Assembly: GCA_947627065.1 (NCBI GenBank)
Contig: CANQUN010000008.1
Location: 1-49,394, forward strand
Source: an uncultured Clostridia bacterium
GTDB taxonomy: Bacteria > Bacillota > Clostridia > Christensenellales > Borkfalkiaceae
DNA: 49,394 nt
Direction: 5' to 3'
In this document: piece after piece, positions 33,160-42,847 of the stretch
Layout of the letters: each line of letters opens with the position of its first letter
Position numbering within the stretch: position 1 is the stretch's first letter
Program-made: the position numbers and the translations under genes
The notes under the pieces: generated by a model
Database searches by the model: none
Seen by the model: only the letters and a program-made list of their open reading frames with translations
Told to the model about the DNA's origin: nothing

Positions 33160-33325
33160 CCGTTGTGCGGGCGGCAGGCTTTTCTCCTTTTCCCTTGCTC
33201 GGGTCGGGGACTTTTCTCCTTTCCCATTGATTGGCTCGGCGGCTTTTCTTTTTCTCCCGTCCAAGCCGTTCGGTCTCCTCTTTTCTCCTTGTGTAAACCG
33301 CCCGCTCGACGGCGGCGAAAGAGGC

Positions 33326-33439
33326 GTTTTTGTGGGATTTAGGGGACTTTTGTGTTTTTGCGAAAAAAAGGCGCGAAGCGGGCAAAAATCCGACCGCCGA
33401 CGGTAAAAATGGCGTTTTTGTGAGAAAAAGGGGACTAAA
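33326..33439 (+). repeat. Two 27-bp elements
   Basis: A full copy (33326-33352, core GATTT) and an AAAAA-core variant (33414-33439) lie about 90 bp apart, next to a terminator. The rest of 33160-33325 is C/T-rich and holds no gene I can recognise. Confidence 0.6.
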
Positions 33440-33466
33440 AAGGAACGCCGCGGCGTTCCCTTTTTA
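33437..33466. terminator. Bidirectional terminator
   Basis: AAAAGGAACGCCG / CGGCGTTCC-CTTTTT. On the minus strand it ends the rhamnosidase message. Confidence 0.7.
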
Positions 33467-33588
33467 TTTTTCCGCAAACAGCGGAGAATGTGATTTTTCC
33501 GATGCCGTCCGAACGGCGCACGTTCCCGACGTACAAAGCACAGAGCCGAGACGGCGCACGTTCACGGCAGAAAGTACCGAGCGGCGGG

Positions 33589-36180
33589 CTACGCGGTTAT
33601 TATGACGTAGCGGCCCGAACCCACGGAGAGTTTCTTGGCGGGTTTGTCCTGCCGTTTGCCGCCGACGGAGAGTATCCTTGCGGGCAGGATTATCTGTGCC
33701 GAAGTGTTGGCGGGGACGGTTATTTCGTAGCGTCCGCCCTTTTTGAGGGGCGTGTAACTTACCGAAACTGTGCCGCGCAGCGTTTCTATCCGTGCAAAAA
33801 TCTTGCCCATGCGCGCCGCGGGACGCGGGGAAATGACGAGTTTGTCCGCCCCTACGGCGTCGGGCGCGACGTTTATGCCCGCAACGACGTTGAAGAGCCA
33901 GCCGTCGTAACTGCCGAACATGGGATGGTCGAAGGAGTGCATCTCACTACCCATCTCCTTTTCCCATCTCTCCCACACCGAAGTTGCGCCCTGCGCGAGC
34001 ATGTAGCCCCAGCCAGGGTATTCGGGGTTGAGCAGCATTTGGGTGAGCAGGTCGTTGTAACCCGCCTCGCCGAGGGCGTAGAACAGGTGGCGGTAACCCT
34101 GGTTGCCGCACGTGCAGTGGTTGCCGTGCGCGCGTATGTCGGCGGCGACGGAAGCGGCAAGTTTCTTTCTGTCCGCGGCGGGGCAAAGCCCCAGCCAGAG
34201 GGCGATGGAATTTTCACACTGGGTGCCGCCGGCAAACCTTCCGTCTTTGTAATATTTCGCCCTGAGGGCGCGTTTGCTTTGGGCGGCAAGCGACGAATAG
34301 TGGCCTTTATCACGCGTTTTCCCCGCAATTCCGGCAATCTGCGCCATGCAGCGCAGGTGCCAGTAGAGGTAGGCGGAGGAGACAAACACGCCGTCCGTCC
34401 TCACGTCCTCAAACGCGGCGGGGGCCACCCAATCGTTGTAATAGGTGTAGTTCAAAATAAAATCTTTCTGCTTTGAAAGGAGGCTGTCCGTCCACGCTTT
34501 GAGGGCGGAATATTCGGAGCGAACCGTCCGCGTGTCGCCGTAGAGCCGCACGCACGCCAGCGCAAACAGCAGATAGCACACGCTTACGGGGTCGGCGGGC
34601 CGCAGACCCGTGTAGAAGGGTGCGGTGTCGGCAATTTCGCCCTTTTCGTTCTGCGTGTCGGTTATGTCGTGAATGATCTTGGGGAAGAACCGCTCCATGG
34701 AATAGTTGTTTACGGTCTGGAAGATACGCGAGGAAAGGTCGTTGAGCCAGCCCAGCCGTTCGTCCCGCTGGGGGCAGTCGGTCATTATGGAATGCAGGTT
34801 GTTCCCCTCGGTGTCGGCGGCCATCTCGTGCAGGGCGTTTACGCCCTTGTCGTCGCAGACGAAACTGCCCGCGCGCCTGACGTCCGAGCGCACGGCCTCG
34901 GCAACGGCGGAAAGAATCTTCACCTTCCCCTCCGTTTCTATCTCGGCGTAGCGGAAGCCGTGGTAGGTAAAGCGCGGGGCGTAAACTTCCTCTCCCGTGC
35001 CCCTGAATATGTACACGTCCTCGTTGGCGGCGCTGCGCAGATTGACGCGGTTTATCCTTCCGTCCTTAACGTCCTCGGCGTAGCGAACGGTCATCTTTGC
35101 GCCCCGTTCGCCCGTGGCCGTAATCCTCAGCCAACCCGCCATGTTCCTGCCCGCATCGACGAAAATGTGAGATTCAGGGCACTTTTTAAGTTTTTTGACG
35201 GGCGTGCGGGAGACGACGCGTATCGGCTCCTGAGTGGCGGCGCGCAGTTTCCCGCCGGGCGCGGGGGTCAGGAAAGAATACAGCCAGCCGTTGTCCCACC
35301 CGCATTCGAAACCGGGGCTTGCCCAGCCTTCGCACTCGTCGAGGATACGCGCGTCGAACACCTCGCCGCCGTATATGGAATCGCTGACTATGGGCGAGCG
35401 CCCCATCCACCAGCCGTTGCAGTTGCAGGTGTGGTCCTCGTAAGTCGTGCCGTCCTTGTACCGGACGTTTATCTGAACCAGAATCTTTCGGTCCCCAAGC
35501 CAGCCGTGGCCGACGTGCAGGCCGATTACGTTGCGCTCTCCAAGGTAGGGCGTGGGGTCGTACACGCAGTATTCCACGGTCTTTGTGTAATCGGTAACCG
35601 CAGGCGCAAGCACGCTGTCGCCCACCTTTACGCCGTTGAAGTACAGTTCATGATAACCTATCGCCGCAACGTAGCAGCGCACCCTGTCTATCTCCCCTTT
35701 GGGGAATGCGAGTTCCTTTCTCAAAAGGAGCGCGCCTCCCTGAAAGTTGACGGGCATGGAAATCCAGCTGCCCTTCCAATCCTCGGGCGAGAGCAGCGCC
35801 GTTTCAAACCGCCCCGTGCCGGACACGGTGGTCTCCCCCGCGCCGTTCTTTACGGTAACGCGGAAGTAGGCGATCTGCCCCGAAGAGAGCGGCTTGCCGC
35901 CGTAAGGTATGCCGAGTTGCGCGGAGGATAAAATCTCTCCGCTGTCCCACAGGTCGGCTTTTTTCGCAGATTTGGTGGCTTTTTCCGCAGGTTTGGCGGT
36001 GTTTTTGGTGGGTTTGGCAGAAGCCTCTGCCGCAAAAGCGGCAGAGGCGACCTCTATCCTGTACGAAGTCTGAACCTCTCCTTCGGCATTTTCAAACTGC
36101 CAGCCGAACAGCGGTCTTTCCGCGTCGGTGCCGACGGGGTTTTCCTCGTACTCTACGTGTACTTTTGTAAATTTAAGCAT
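33589..36180 (-). CDS. Alpha-L-rhamnosidase, GH78
   Basis: 863 aa without a signal peptide, so it acts on imported oligosaccharides. N-terminal beta domains (RPLFGWQFENAEGEVQTSYRIEVAS, then WISMPVNFQGGALLLRKEL and YVAAIGYHELYFNGVKVGD) precede the (alpha/alpha)6 barrel. The barrel has the catalytic-site signature DCPQRDERLGWLND (about 468-481) and later WERWEKEMGSEMHSFDHPMFGS. It cleaves terminal alpha-L-rhamnose by inversion. KCPESHIF (about 332-339) is encoded in frame by a dispersed-element copy (35162-35186), in a loop before VDAGRNMAGW. A low-complexity AKPTKNTAKPAEK insert lies near residue 55. It lies 34 nt downstream of the surface-protein gene. Confidence 0.93.
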   Translation of the reverse strand: MLKFTKVHVEYEENPVGTDAERPLFGWQFENAEGEVQTSYRIEVASAAFAAEASAKPTKNTAKPAEKATKSAKKADLWDSGEILSSAQLGIPYGGKPLSSGQIAYFRVTVKNGAGETTVSGTGRFETALLSPEDWKGSWISMPVNFQGGALLLRKELAFPKGEIDRVRCYVAAIGYHELYFNGVKVGDSVLAPAVTDYTKTVEYCVYDPTPYLGERNVIGLHVGHGWLGDRKILVQINVRYKDGTTYEDHTCNCNGWWMGRSPIVSDSIYGGEVFDARILDECEGWASPGFECGWDNGWLYSFLTPAPGGKLRAATQEPIRVVSRTPVKKLKKCPESHIFVDAGRNMAGWLRITATGERGAKMTVRYAEDVKDGRINRVNLRSAANEDVYIFRGTGEEVYAPRFTYHGFRYAEIETEGKVKILSAVAEAVRSDVRRAGSFVCDDKGVNALHEMAADTEGNNLHSIMTDCPQRDERLGWLNDLSSRIFQTVNNYSMERFFPKIIHDITDTQNEKGEIADTAPFYTGLRPADPVSVCYLLFALACVRLYGDTRTVRSEYSALKAWTDSLLSKQKDFILNYTYYNDWVAPAAFEDVRTDGVFVSSAYLYWHLRCMAQIAGIAGKTRDKGHYSSLAAQSKRALRAKYYKDGRFAGGTQCENSIALWLGLCPAADRKKLAASVAADIRAHGNHCTCGNQGYRHLFYALGEAGYNDLLTQMLLNPEYPGWGYMLAQGATSVWERWEKEMGSEMHSFDHPMFGSYDGWLFNVVAGINVAPDAVGADKLVISPRPAARMGKIFARIETLRGTVSVSYTPLKKGGRYEITVPANTSAQIILPARILSVGGKRQDKPAKKLSVGSGRYVIITA

Positions 36181-36214
36181 CTTTGTCGGGTTAATGGTTT
36201 GTCCTTTAAGTTAG

Positions 36215-38695
36215 TTATTTAACCTTTCTTTTCATGAATCCCGCCACGCCGAGCAGGGCGAATGCCGCGAGGGCTTCTATGCCTAAGGCGTTCTTGCAGC
36301 CGCCGCAGCCCACCTTTTCGATTACGGTGTAACGGATGGAGCCGCTGTAGGTCTTGCCGTCCACGGTTACGCTGATGACTATGGTGCCTTCGCCTGCGGC
36401 GGAGGTGTCAAGCCCGCTTACCCTTGCGGAGGAGAGATCCACGGCGCCGCCCTTCTTGCCGCTGCCGTATTCAAACACGGCGTGCAGGGTGGTGGGGTCA
36501 AATTCGTCGCCCACGCCGAAGGAGAGTTCGGTTTCCTCAAAGACTATGCGCTGTATGGCGTCGGTAACGGTAACGGTCACCTGCTTTTCAATCTTGCCCG
36601 CCTTGCCGCCGTCGAGGGTAACGGTGATGACCGCGCTGCCCTCTTTGAGGCCGCTGACCACTCCGAGCGGGGAAACGGAAACGGTTTCGGGCTCGGAGGA
36701 AACGTAGGTTATGGTGCCGCTCGTGGCGTTGTCGGGCACTCTCTTTGCGCCTATCGAAACGGGCGAACCGTTCACTTCAAGGTCGATGGTTTCCTTGGCA
36801 ACGGAAAGGTCCTCGTATTCAAGGAAGAAGGTCCACATGGATCCGTCGTAACGGTACTGCACGGTTTCTTTGAGTTCGCATTCCTTTATGAACATGCCCG
36901 TGCCCTCGGCCATGGCGTTGTTGTCGGTCGCGGTGGCCTGTATGTCGCCCGTCCAGCGGTAACCGGCAAAGCCCGCTTCAAGGGTGATTATGTCGCCCAC
37001 TTCGTACTTGCCGGGGGCGTTGATTGCGTCGAGTTTAACAACGCCGTCCTCTATGTCCTCGGGTCCGAACTGGAAGAAGAAGCACGCAACGTTACCGTTG
37101 CTGAGCACGTAGCAGCCAACCGTCTTGTCCGCGCCCTTGCCGTAAAGAACGGTGCCGTCCTTACGCTCGTAGGTTATCTTGGCGTTGACGTCGGGGAAGG
37201 TCTGGTTGGTTATGTTTGCGAGGTTGGTGGTGGAGTTGGGGTACTGAATGAACACTGCGCCGTTGAACCAGTCAACTATGGCAACTTCGCTTATGTCCAT
37301 GTCCCATATCTCGTAAACCTGAACCTGATAGTCAACGGGGTACTGCTGTCCGTCATAAGTTATGGTGAGCTGAACGGTGCGCTCGCCGAGGGTGGCGGTG
37401 TCTATTTCGGGAACGGTGAGGTTTTCACCCGCGACAAGGTCGAATTCTGCGCCGTAGGTTCCGCCTTCGTAAACGGGGCGGGCCTTCAACTCGGGAAGTT
37501 CGGCCTTTTCGTTCTGCGCTACCCAATACTTGTACGCGCCGACGAGTTCCACGCCCTCGAGCACGAGTTGGGGCTGAACGTTAATTTCGTAAGTGGCGTT
37601 CACCTCGCCTATGGTGGCGGTTATAACGTCCGCGCCTTCGGTCTCGGCGGTTACAAGACCCTTGCCGTCAACCGTAACGTTGCCGTTTTGAACGGTGAAT
37701 TTGGGGGTGCCGATGGCGCCGTCCGAAAGTTGCCATTCGAGTTGAAGGGTCTCGCCGACGTGCAGGTCGTGCTTGTCGTTCGTGAAGGTTATGGACGTGG
37801 CGTCCATGCTCGGGGTGTAGGCGGGGATTATCCAAACTGCCTTGTCCGCTTTATCTACGACGAACGTACGATCCTCGGGGAGAACGGCCGTGGTAATGCC
37901 TGCGACTACCTTAAAGCCTTGTTTTAACGTGATTTTCGCACCGGGGAGCAGCGTCTTTCCCAAACCGTTAGCCATACGGACGAGGAAGTTGCCGCTGTTG
38001 ATATAAGTTATATTGTCAACGGTTACAGTGGTTCCGTCGTAATCGGTAATTTCTACCTTGCCTTGGTTATCGGAGTATATGTCCGCGTACTGGCCGAGGT
38101 CTCCCTTCCATTCGGTCTGGTCAAAACCGATCTGGAAATAAGTGGAAGCGTCGCCCCACGCTCCGTCGTTGCCTGCGCGAACGCTGTCAAGATCGCCTTC
38201 TTTACGGAAACGGAGTTCTATCTCGGAAGCCTCTTCGCCCTCGGGAACCCAAGGAGAGCCTTCGGTCTTGTACTCATAAGTTACCGCCGTTTTGACTACG
38301 GCGCCCGTTTCAAGGGCAAAACCTTCTTTTACGGTCAGTTTTGCGCCCACCGCGTACGAGATCTGGTTGGCAATGTTAATCACCATTTCCTGACTGCCTT
38401 TATACAAATACACATCCTTGAGCAGATCGGTGCCCTGTGCGTCCACAAGGGTTATATAATCTCTCGCTCTGCTGATTATATCGCCGTTGCCCCAAGTACC
38501 ATCGGGGCCGTCGGTCGAAACGGTGTGGTCGAAATAAACGACGAGCGCATTGTCCCAATGGCCACCATGTCCTATTTCGACAGAGGTAATCTTTGCTTCT
38601 TCGGGGTCGTCGGCATAAGCCACGGTGGCTACGCCAAGTGCGGCCGTTATTACAAATGTCAGCATAAGAACAACGGTCAGAATTCTTCTCTTCAT
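36215..38695 (-). CDS. Secreted surface protein with bacterial Ig-like domains
   Basis: 826 aa from ATG at 38695 (SD GGAGG). It has a signal peptide (MKRRILTVVLMLTFVITAALG). Repeated beta-sandwich domains follow: two similar N-terminal modules (about 30-150 and 165-270), BIG2-like repeats with VTAETEGADVITATIGE and VSGLKEGSAVITVTLDG, and a C-terminal Ig-like domain. The tail is GCGGC, a hydrophobic helix and KRKVK, which probably holds it in the membrane. Carbohydrate or adhesion functions are inferred. It is upstream of, and probably co-transcribed with, the rhamnosidase. Confidence 0.85.
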   Translation of the reverse strand: MKRRILTVVLMLTFVITAALGVATVAYADDPEEAKITSVEIGHGGHWDNALVVYFDHTVSTDGPDGTWGNGDIISRARDYITLVDAQGTDLLKDVYLYKGSQEMVINIANQISYAVGAKLTVKEGFALETGAVVKTAVTYEYKTEGSPWVPEGEEASEIELRFRKEGDLDSVRAGNDGAWGDASTYFQIGFDQTEWKGDLGQYADIYSDNQGKVEITDYDGTTVTVDNITYINSGNFLVRMANGLGKTLLPGAKITLKQGFKVVAGITTAVLPEDRTFVVDKADKAVWIIPAYTPSMDATSITFTNDKHDLHVGETLQLEWQLSDGAIGTPKFTVQNGNVTVDGKGLVTAETEGADVITATIGEVNATYEINVQPQLVLEGVELVGAYKYWVAQNEKAELPELKARPVYEGGTYGAEFDLVAGENLTVPEIDTATLGERTVQLTITYDGQQYPVDYQVQVYEIWDMDISEVAIVDWFNGAVFIQYPNSTTNLANITNQTFPDVNAKITYERKDGTVLYGKGADKTVGCYVLSNGNVACFFFQFGPEDIEDGVVKLDAINAPGKYEVGDIITLEAGFAGYRWTGDIQATATDNNAMAEGTGMFIKECELKETVQYRYDGSMWTFFLEYEDLSVAKETIDLEVNGSPVSIGAKRVPDNATSGTITYVSSEPETVSVSPLGVVSGLKEGSAVITVTLDGGKAGKIEKQVTVTVTDAIQRIVFEETELSFGVGDEFDPTTLHAVFEYGSGKKGGAVDLSSARVSGLDTSAAGEGTIVISVTVDGKTYSGSIRYTVIEKVGCGGCKNALGIEALAAFALLGVAGFMKRKVK

Positions 38696-38801
38696 AAATT
38701 TTCCTCCAAAAAATTTTTTTATTGTTAAAAGCGTCGGCGGGTAAAACCGCGTTTGCCTTTTCACCTTGATGGGTTTTGCGTCCGCCATTGGTTTTGGCGG
38801 T

Positions 38802-38960
38802 TTTTTGTGAGATTTAGGGGGTTTTTGGCCTTTGCGGGCATTGTCGCCGTCTTTGGGGCGTTGCCCACCTCAGGCGCTACCGCGCCGGCCCCTCCTCGGG
38901 AGGGGCCAAGGGTGAGTTTTTGCGTGTTTTTGTGAGATTTAGGGGATTTTTGGCCTTTGG
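38802..38960. repeat. Composite palindromic repeat, copy 3
   Basis: Two 27-bp elements in direct orientation (38802-38828 and 38926-38952) bracket GC-rich DNA with CCCACCTCAGGCGC and CCCCTCC/GGAGGGG hairpins (38866-38907). Both elements continue into TTTTTGGCCTTTG. The whole block lies between the second GH-like gene and the surface-protein gene. Confidence 0.8.
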
Positions 38961-38983
38961 CCACTGCCCGAGTGAAACCGCCG

Positions 38984-40810
38984 TTACTTGCCGTAACTGA
39001 ACGAAAGTCTGCCGATGGGCACGCTCTCGCCCGAGACGTAGTAGTCCATTATGTCGTCGGGGTGGGTTATGTTGTCGGTAACCTTAAATTCCACGGCGCA
39101 GTTGCCGCCCGTAAGCCCCAGCGCCGACAGCGGGATTTTTATGAGCAGAACGTTGCCGTAAACGCGGTAGTCCGCGCTGCCCGCGCTCTGCCAAGTATAG
39201 CCGCCCGCCGAGCGTTCCACAGAAGTAACGCCGCCCTCGGGCATTCTGTTCACAACGTAATCGTAACCCTCGAAGCCCGCCGTTCTGCCCGTGGAAATAA
39301 GCACGTTCATCCAGCCTTTGTCGCCCGCGGCGTGTTCGGTTACGGGGTCCTTGGTCTTGATGTAAAACCAGAGATAATCGTTGTTATGGGCGACTTTTAC
39401 GTCGGTTATGTCGTTGCGGTTGCTAAAGTCGGTGTAGGTGTTTTTGCCAACCGCGTCGCGGAAGTTGCGGGGCATAACCTCTCCCGAAAAGTCCTTGTAA
39501 TGCTCGTTTACGTAATCCCACTGCACGAGGGAATGTTCGCTTTCGATGTCTATGGCGGTGGAAGGCGGGGCGTACTTTCGGGTGCGTTCTTCATACTTGA
39601 AGGCGCGCACGTTTTTAACAAGTTGCATGTAGAAGTTGTCCTTGTACCTGCCTGCGGACATCTCGGCGTCTCTCGAATATTCCTCGTTATACGCGTCCAC
39701 AAAGCCCGCCTTGCCGTTGTTGTTGGATTTTATTGCCATCCACTCGTTCCAGCCCGTTACAAGCACGTTTTTAACGCCCTCGGTAGAAAGTGCGGTGTCC
39801 CACTCGCTCTGGAAGTTCTGCCCCTTTTCCCAATCGGAATGGCGGACGCCCGTGCGGTGGTCGTAACCGCGGGACGAGTATTCGTGCATGTCGCTCATGT
39901 ACACGGTGGTGGGCGAATGCTGGGCTATGGAAACGCTCATCGACTGCGGCCCGCCGTGCAGCCGCTGCGGGTAACTCCAATCCATCCACGGGAACGCGTC
40001 GTCGTTGTAAAGCCCCTGCGGCCACTGCGATTCCGCCACGTCGAAAAATTCTTTCATGGCGGGGGTTACAAAGTTGGTGTACTCAACGCCGCCGGGCGGA
40101 TATCTCGTCTGGTCGGAAGCGCCGCGGCTGTTTTCGGTAATGCCCACGATCATGGGTTTGCCGTTTGGCGCCCACCAGATTTCGTTGTAGGTCTCCGTCC
40201 TGTAAAATTCGTTGTAGAGGCGGGTTACCGTGGTGCCCGATTCGGAATTGGTGTAAAACATAACCTTGGGTACACTGAAGCCCTGACGGTAAAAGCCGAG
40301 CAAGGTGTCGAGCAGAAGGCGGGTTGCGTTCAGGTAGAGGACGGAATTGGTGGCGTCTATGCACAGGTAGTCAAGCCCGCACGCCGTAAGCAGTTCAACG
40401 TGCCTTGCAACCACCCACGGGTCCTCCATGCTGTAATACCCGTAAAGGGGCCGGGAACTGAAATGGAACTGCCCGAGGCGGGAGGCGGGATTGTCCGACA
40501 TGTCGTCGAGGGCCGCCCTCCCTTCTTCGGTGGCGAGCAGGGCCTGAACGTCGTATATATCCGTCTGCTGTGCGGTGTGGCCGCCCAGCCATACCGAGTA
40601 GAATATGCCCACCGTGCGGTCTTTGACGGGGGATTCGACGGGTTCCACCCGCCTGCCCGCGGCGTCCGTCCCCGCAATGTTCATCAGGGAATATTCAAAG
40701 GGAGAAAGCCCCCTGTTGTCGTTCACGCCGCCACCTCCTCCCGATGGGCCGCCGCAAGCCAAGGCAAAGAAGCCCGCCGCGGCAACCAGTGCGGATAAAA
40801 CCTTTTTCAT
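38984..40810 (-). CDS. GH71/GH99-like lipoprotein, second paralogue
   Basis: 608 aa lipoprotein: signal with lipobox LACGG, then a Gly-rich linker. The catalytic-like barrel (about 60-400) has VGIFYSVWLGGH, GYYSMEDPWVVARHVELL, DYLCIDATN and VTGWNEWMAIK. This is the pattern of GH71/GH99-related proteins that cleave alpha-linked glycans within chains. The C-terminal part (about 430-608) is a CBM9/DOMON-like sandwich ending PIGRLSFSYG. It follows its paralogue by 7 nt. SD GAGG is formed from the upstream gene's last codons. It is exposed on the cell surface. The exact family is uncertain. Confidence 0.8.
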   Translation of the reverse strand: MKKVLSALVAAAGFFALACGGPSGGGGGVNDNRGLSPFEYSLMNIAGTDAAGRRVEPVESPVKDRTVGIFYSVWLGGHTAQQTDIYDVQALLATEEGRAALDDMSDNPASRLGQFHFSSRPLYGYYSMEDPWVVARHVELLTACGLDYLCIDATNSVLYLNATRLLLDTLLGFYRQGFSVPKVMFYTNSESGTTVTRLYNEFYRTETYNEIWWAPNGKPMIVGITENSRGASDQTRYPPGGVEYTNFVTPAMKEFFDVAESQWPQGLYNDDAFPWMDWSYPQRLHGGPQSMSVSIAQHSPTTVYMSDMHEYSSRGYDHRTGVRHSDWEKGQNFQSEWDTALSTEGVKNVLVTGWNEWMAIKSNNNGKAGFVDAYNEEYSRDAEMSAGRYKDNFYMQLVKNVRAFKYEERTRKYAPPSTAIDIESEHSLVQWDYVNEHYKDFSGEVMPRNFRDAVGKNTYTDFSNRNDITDVKVAHNNDYLWFYIKTKDPVTEHAAGDKGWMNVLISTGRTAGFEGYDYVVNRMPEGGVTSVERSAGGYTWQSAGSADYRVYGNVLLIKIPLSALGLTGGNCAVEFKVTDNITHPDDIMDYYVSGESVPIGRLSFSYGK

Positions 40811-40817
40811 CTTTACC

Positions 40818-42635
40818 TCAATATCCGTAAGAATAACTCAGCCTGCCTATCGGCGCGCTGTCGCCCGTTACGTAATAGTCCATAATATCGCCGTAATTTG
40901 TAACGTTGTCGCTGACCTTTATCTGCACGGTGCAGGTATCCGCCGTGAGACCGAGCGCCGCAAGCGGTACGCGGTATATTATGGTGTTGCCGTAAACGCG
41001 GTAATCCGCGGTGCCCGCGGTCTGCCAAGCGTAACCGCCCGTCGAACGTTCTACCGAAGTGGTGGTTCCGTCGGGCTTGCGGTTGACGACGTACTTGTAA
41101 CCCGCAAAGGAGTTTGCAAGGTCCTCGTCGGTCTTTATAAACAGGGTCATCCAGTTGAGGTCGGTTCCGTTGTAAGGGGTTATGTCGGCCGCGGCGTCCG
41201 CCCTGACGTACAGGTAATCGGCGTCGTGCGCGACGTACACGGCGGAAATGTCGTTCCTGCCCGAGTTGTCGGTGTATGTCTGAGAACCGAAGGCGTCCGA
41301 ATAATCACGCACGGCGGCGTCGCCCGTAAAGTCGAGGTATTCGGTGGTGCCGAACCAGCTTTCCAGCGTGGCGTCGTCTATGTCTATGGTGCGGGGGTAG
41401 TATTTGTAATGTTTGGCCTCGGAATACTTGTACCTGCGTATGGTGTCAATTGTCTGCAGATAGTAGTTGTCGTCATATCCGCCCTTCATCATCTCTATAT
41501 CGCGGGAATATTCCTCGTTGAAAGTATCCACAAAGAACACCTCGTTGCCGTCCGACATCTTTATGGCCTTCCACTCGTTAAAGCCCGTGATGAACACGTT
41601 GTTCACGGGTTGCTTGGTGCGGTCGGCGTTGTTTTCAAACACCGTTTCCCACTGGCCCGCGTAGTTGGTGCCGAGTTCGGTATTGTCGCTGTTGTTGCGC
41701 CAGACGGAATAGTCAAAGCCCCTGCCGTTGTTGCTCTTTCTACCCTCGCTCATGCGCGCGCCGGGGTGCTGGGCGAGCGACACCGACATGGTGCCGTTGA
41801 AGTTGGCCTGCGGATACTTCCAGCTCATCCACGGAAAGCCGTGTTCGAGATCGTCCGAATAATCGTTGGGCCACTGCGAATAGCGGAAGTCGAAGAGCGC
41901 AAGGTACTTTTCGAGTTCGGACTGGTTGGTTATCTCGTTGATCGCGCCTATGATGAGCGGGTGCACGCCGTCGGGCTTGTACCACAGATCTTCGTAAAGA
42001 CCCTTTTCGTACCAGCTGTTGTATATCGACCTGACGGTAGCGGCCGTGCTCGAATTGCAGTAGAAGGCAATTTTGGGCACGTCCCAGCCGAGGTTGTAAT
42101 ATTCCTGATAAATCTCGAATATCGCCCCCGCGGTGGAAGTGTAAGGGTTGGCGTTTGTCGTGTCGTAAACGAGATAATCCACGCCCGCCATGGTCAGCAG
42201 TTCGCAGTGCTTTCTTATGATGTACGGGTCCTCCGAGCAGTAGTAGCCGTAAAGCGGTTCTCCCCAATAGTGGAACCTGCCCATCGGGCTGGCTTCCGTC
42301 CCCTCTATGTCGTACAGCGAATCGGGGTCGGTGGCGAGGAGTTTGGTTATGTCGTACACGGCGCCGTAATTGCGCGTGCCGTCGTTGCCGTGCCAGATGT
42401 GGTAGAACAGGCCGACGGACTTGCCGTTGTCCTCAACGTCGCCCGTGCGGACGGTTCTGCCCACCTTGTCGGTGGAGGCTATGTTGGCAACGGTGTAATG
42501 CTGCCCGTCGAGGGCGCGGACGTCGTCCACGCGGGAGACGGGTTTGCTCGTGCTGCCGGGCTGCTGCGGCCCGCCGCAAGCCGCGGTGAGCGCGAGCATG
42601 ACCCCGAGGGCCAATGCCAAGATTTTCTTTTTCAT
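40818..42635 (-). CDS. GH71/GH99-like lipoprotein, first paralogue
   Basis: 605 aa. Signal peptide with lipobox TAACGG. It has the same architecture as the downstream paralogue: VGLFYHIWHGNDG, GYYCSEDPYIIRKHCELL, DYLVYDTTN, FITGFNEWKAIK and a C-terminal binding sandwich ending PIGRLSYSYGY. A clear tandem duplication that has diverged, especially in the first 120 and middle 200 residues. SD AAGGGG. It follows the permease genes after a 210-nt gap holding a 27-bp element (42731-42757). Confidence 0.8.
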   Translation of the reverse strand: MKKKILALALGVMLALTAACGGPQQPGSTSKPVSRVDDVRALDGQHYTVANIASTDKVGRTVRTGDVEDNGKSVGLFYHIWHGNDGTRNYGAVYDITKLLATDPDSLYDIEGTEASPMGRFHYWGEPLYGYYCSEDPYIIRKHCELLTMAGVDYLVYDTTNANPYTSTAGAIFEIYQEYYNLGWDVPKIAFYCNSSTAATVRSIYNSWYEKGLYEDLWYKPDGVHPLIIGAINEITNQSELEKYLALFDFRYSQWPNDYSDDLEHGFPWMSWKYPQANFNGTMSVSLAQHPGARMSEGRKSNNGRGFDYSVWRNNSDNTELGTNYAGQWETVFENNADRTKQPVNNVFITGFNEWKAIKMSDGNEVFFVDTFNEEYSRDIEMMKGGYDDNYYLQTIDTIRRYKYSEAKHYKYYPRTIDIDDATLESWFGTTEYLDFTGDAAVRDYSDAFGSQTYTDNSGRNDISAVYVAHDADYLYVRADAAADITPYNGTDLNWMTLFIKTDEDLANSFAGYKYVVNRKPDGTTTSVERSTGGYAWQTAGTADYRVYGNTIIYRVPLAALGLTADTCTVQIKVSDNVTNYGDIMDYYVTGDSAPIGRLSYSYGY

Positions 42636-42730
42636 GATTTCCCCTTTTTCGGCCGTTCGGCCGATGAATTTACCCTTGCGGGCGTTGGTTGATATTGGTT
42701 TGACTGTTGCCGCGCGCCGTTAAAGGAGGG

Positions 42731-42757
42731 TTTTTGTGAGATTCAGGCCACTTTTGG
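42731..42757 (+). repeat. 27-bp dispersed element
   Basis: TTTTTGTGAG, ATTCA, GGCCACTTTTGGG. It lies between the permease stop codon and the first GH-like gene. Confidence 0.65.
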
Positions 42758-42847
42758 GTTTTTCGGCCTCCGTCCGGCTTCGAAACCCGTCGGGAGGTTT
42801 GCGACTGCTTTCCGCGCTTTGGCGGGAGGGCTTTAAGGCCGCTTTTT

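Noticed and set aside
38957..42692. Two frames of 613 and 695 codons antisense to the tandem lipoproteins
   Set aside because: Both are shadows caused by high third-position GC. The minus strand has signal peptides, lipoboxes and paralogy.
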